From IMG/VR virus record IMGVR_UViG_3300010885_006184, positions 1-35,179 of that record: a stretch of 35,179 bases of DNA; one strand, given 5' to 3'. This document shows positions 33,564-35,179 of this stretch, piece by piece. Made by a program: the position numbers and the translations under genes. The notes below the pieces were generated by a model, which saw nothing but the letters and a program-made list of their open reading frames with translations, did not search any database and was not told the DNA's origin. The number at the start of each line of letters is the position of its first letter. The stretch's first letter is position 1. The stretch comes from a virus.

Positions 33564-33597
33564 CCCTATACTTCGTATAGGGTGGCGGACCTCCGCC
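33564..33597 (+). promoter_or_regulatory. Two perfect hairpins beside the iteron-like array
   Basis: CCCTATAC (33564-33571) pairs with GTATAGGG (33575-33582) over a 3-base loop, and GGCGGA (33584-33589) pairs with TCCGCC (33592-33597). Neither has a T tract. The second stem includes the reverse complement of the repeat core. They may be origin hairpins, or block translation or transcription between the two genes. Confidence 0.6.
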
Positions 33598-33650
33598 GCC
33601 ACCCCGAAGTGAGCAAGTCGGTAACACAAACTAGGCTAATGGAGAACAAC

Positions 33651-34280
33651 ATGAACAAGGCAAAAGCAAACACCGGCAAGAAAACAAAAACCCAGTTCGG
33701 TTTACCGGCGGATCATGTCGCCCCGCCGCCATGGCAGGAGACGGTCGGGACGTACCTCGGGGGGCAGGCGCATGTCGATGAGATGGATCTGGTCGCCATC
33801 GAGATGGAGAAGCGGTGGGGCGCTGGCAGGCTGAGGCTGGTGGTCGATCCGATCCTGCGGGAGAAGTTCGACCGGCAGCGCTACCTCGTGAATCAGGCGC
33901 TGTGGCATGGCGAGCTTCAGGACGTGATCCGGGAGTCCAAGCGGATGGTCTTGGCGTGGCAGGCTCTGGATCGAGCTGCAACGGCTGCTGGCAGGCAGGC
34001 GCTCGCCCCCGAGGTGTGGGAGGTCACGCTGGCCAGCGGGACGGTGGCGGCCATCGTCAGGGATAGCCATCACGCCAGCAAGGTGGCGGTCGAGAACCGC
34101 AGCGTCAGGGTCTACACGCTCGAGGAGATCGGCCACCTGCTGCACGGGTTCCCCGAGCTGTCGAAGGCCAAGGCTACATTCCCCGGCGCGGCCGTCGAGA
34201 AGGTCAGCACCCGGGTGATCGATCCCTTGCAGGCCGTGCCTGACAGCAAAGCACCCATTGACGACGCGATTCCATTTTGA
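33651..34280 (+). CDS. Phage protein with SSB-like C-terminal acidic tip
   Basis: 209 residues from ATG 33651, seven bases after GGAG; ATG 33639 is an alternative. The N terminus is a basic tail (NKAKANTGKKTKTQFG). The body has APPPWQETVGTYLGGQAHVD, EMEKRWGAGRLRLVVDPILR and VWEVTLASGTVAAIVRDSHH. It ends in SKAPIDDAIPF, which is close to the DDDIPF tip of bacterial SSB that recruits repair and replication partners. No OB fold is evident. It may bind the same partners as SSB. The gene has GC-rich codons. Confidence 0.75.
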   Translation: MNKAKANTGKKTKTQFGLPADHVAPPPWQETVGTYLGGQAHVDEMDLVAIEMEKRWGAGRLRLVVDPILREKFDRQRYLVNQALWHGELQDVIRESKRMVLAWQALDRAATAAGRQALAPEVWEVTLASGTVAAIVRDSHHASKVAVENRSVRVYTLEEIGHLLHGFPELSKAKATFPGAAVEKVSTRVIDPLQAVPDSKAPIDDAIPF

Positions 34281-34291
34281 GGAACTAGAAC

Positions 34292-35179
34292 ATGGCCGCC
34301 TACTACAACGAAATCGAACCCTACGCCGCCGAATGGCTCCGCAACCTCATAGCCAAGGGACTGATAGCAGATGGTGAAGTCGATACCCGGTCAATTGTCG
34401 ATGTTCGACCTGCCGATTTGGCAGGATTCTCCCAATGCCACTTCTTCGCCGGAATCGGCGGGTGGGGGCACGCCCTCCGCCTCGCCGGGTGGCCAGACAA
34501 CCGGCCTGTGTGGACGGGCTCCTGCCCGTGCCAGCCGTTCTCGGTCGCAGGCAAAGGAGCCGGTGTTAACGATCCAAGGCACCTGTGGCCTCACTTCCAT
34601 CGCCTCATCACCGCCTGTCGGCCACCTGTCATCATGGGAGAACAAGTTGCGGGACAAGCTGGGTATGGTTGGCTCGACGGAGTGCGCGCTGATTTGGCGC
34701 GAGAAAACTACGCCAGCCGGGGCGTCGATATCCCGGCTTGCTCGGTGGACGCCCCCCACATCCGACAGCGGCTCTACTGGGTCGCTACAGACTTGGGGAA
34801 CCCCAACGTGTCACATGGCGAAGGAGGCGGGGTATCCAGCCGAGTTCACCCGCAACACGCTCACGCTGACTGCGGAGGCGCACATAGCCACATGGCGAAC
34901 GCCAGCCGCCACAGAACCGGGGGTGACGCTGGAGCGTCTGGAGACGGCGGGCGGTCAGCCTTGGACGCCGGGCCAGAGAGCTTACGACAGACACACGGGC
35001 AGGGTGGCACAGGTGGGCCTAACGCACGAAGTGTTGGCCACATGGCCGACGCCCAGAACGACGGACAAAGCCGACGGCCGCATTTTGACGCCGAATGGTC
35101 AGAGGACGAACGCCGCAGGGACGATTACCTTCGGCGCGAACATATCGGATTTGGTTCATCTGTATGTAGCGACGTGGCC
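34292..35179 (+). CDS. DNA cytosine-C5 methyltransferase, N-terminal part (cut by window end)
   Basis: 296 codons are visible and the frame is still open at 35179. The ATG follows GAGGAACTAGAAC. Motif I is FFAGIGG at residues 51-57, motif IV is PCQPFS with the catalytic Cys80, motif VI is EQV at 117-119 where ENV is usual, and motif VIII is RQRLYWVA near 158-165. After this the text has LGNPN, HMANASRH and HMADAQN segments, as in variable target-recognition parts of phage enzymes. It would methylate C5 of cytosine and could protect phage DNA from host restriction. A cognate restriction gene is not in the window. Confidence 0.85.
   Translation, partial: MAAYYNEIEPYAAEWLRNLIAKGLIADGEVDTRSIVDVRPADLAGFSQCHFFAGIGGWGHALRLAGWPDNRPVWTGSCPCQPFSVAGKGAGVNDPRHLWPHFHRLITACRPPVIMGEQVAGQAGYGWLDGVRADLARENYASRGVDIPACSVDAPHIRQRLYWVATDLGNPNVSHGEGGGVSSRVHPQHAHADCGGAHSHMANASRHRTGGDAGASGDGGRSALDAGPESLRQTHGQGGTGGPNARSVGHMADAQNDGQSRRPHFDAEWSEDERRRDDYLRREHIGFGSSVCSDVA

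Overview
This window is part of a tailed-phage genome, or a prophage-like copy of one. No bacterial housekeeping gene, rRNA or convincing tRNA is visible. The proteins look like those of short-tailed (podovirus-like) phages of Alphaproteobacteria: an HK97-type capsid C terminus, two connector/adaptor proteins, a P22 gp10-like tail protein, large internal virion proteins, and a GH108 endolysin next to a 3-TM holin. Two small proteins resemble alphaproteobacterial cell-cycle regulators (a DnaA domain IV-like protein and a GcrA-C-terminus-like mini-protein), which supports such a host. No integrase, terminase, portal or DNA polymerase lies in the window. Terminase and portal would be expected left of base 1.

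Layout. (1) 1-24346, plus strand, late genes: capsid end, small head proteins, a connector carrying a discoidin-like insertion, then a fibre locus (4503-12806) in which a three-gene set (fibre with a shared C-terminal domain, small MKQxR protein, YWxGGxGxW beta-rich protein) occurs twice around a glycosyltransferase. Next come the lysis genes (12812-14550), an SU10-type adaptor, a repeat-tipped fibre, a gp10-like protein and three or four internal virion proteins. (2) 24343-29476, minus strand, early/accessory genes: many tiny genes overlapping by ATGA or a few bases, a DnaA-like protein, a GcrA-like mini-protein, a secreted lytic transglycosylase, a DUF6378-like protein, an ssDNA-binding protein and a PD-(D/E)XK nuclease. 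(3) 29593-35179, plus strand, replication genes: a small HTH regulator, RuvC-like resolvase, a primase-polymerase/helicase, a winged-helix protein followed by an iteron-like array (33411-33558), a protein ending in an SSB-like acidic tip, and the start of a DNA cytosine methyltransferase cut by the window edge.

Regions 2 and 3 diverge from a short control region (29477-29592) with two TTGACA elements and a 6-bp inverted repeat. Regions 1 and 2 converge at 24343-24346, where the two stop codons interlock inside the loop of a hairpin. No gene-free stretch exceeds 300 bases. The largest gap is 33460-33650, which holds most of the repeat array and two perfect hairpins.

The features most worth a second look are the repeat array as a possible origin or control site, the duplicated fibre cassette with its embedded glycosyltransferase, the discoidin-like insertion in a connector, the two host cell-cycle mimics and the interlocked-stop hairpin. 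All functional calls rest on motif recognition by eye; no database search was run.
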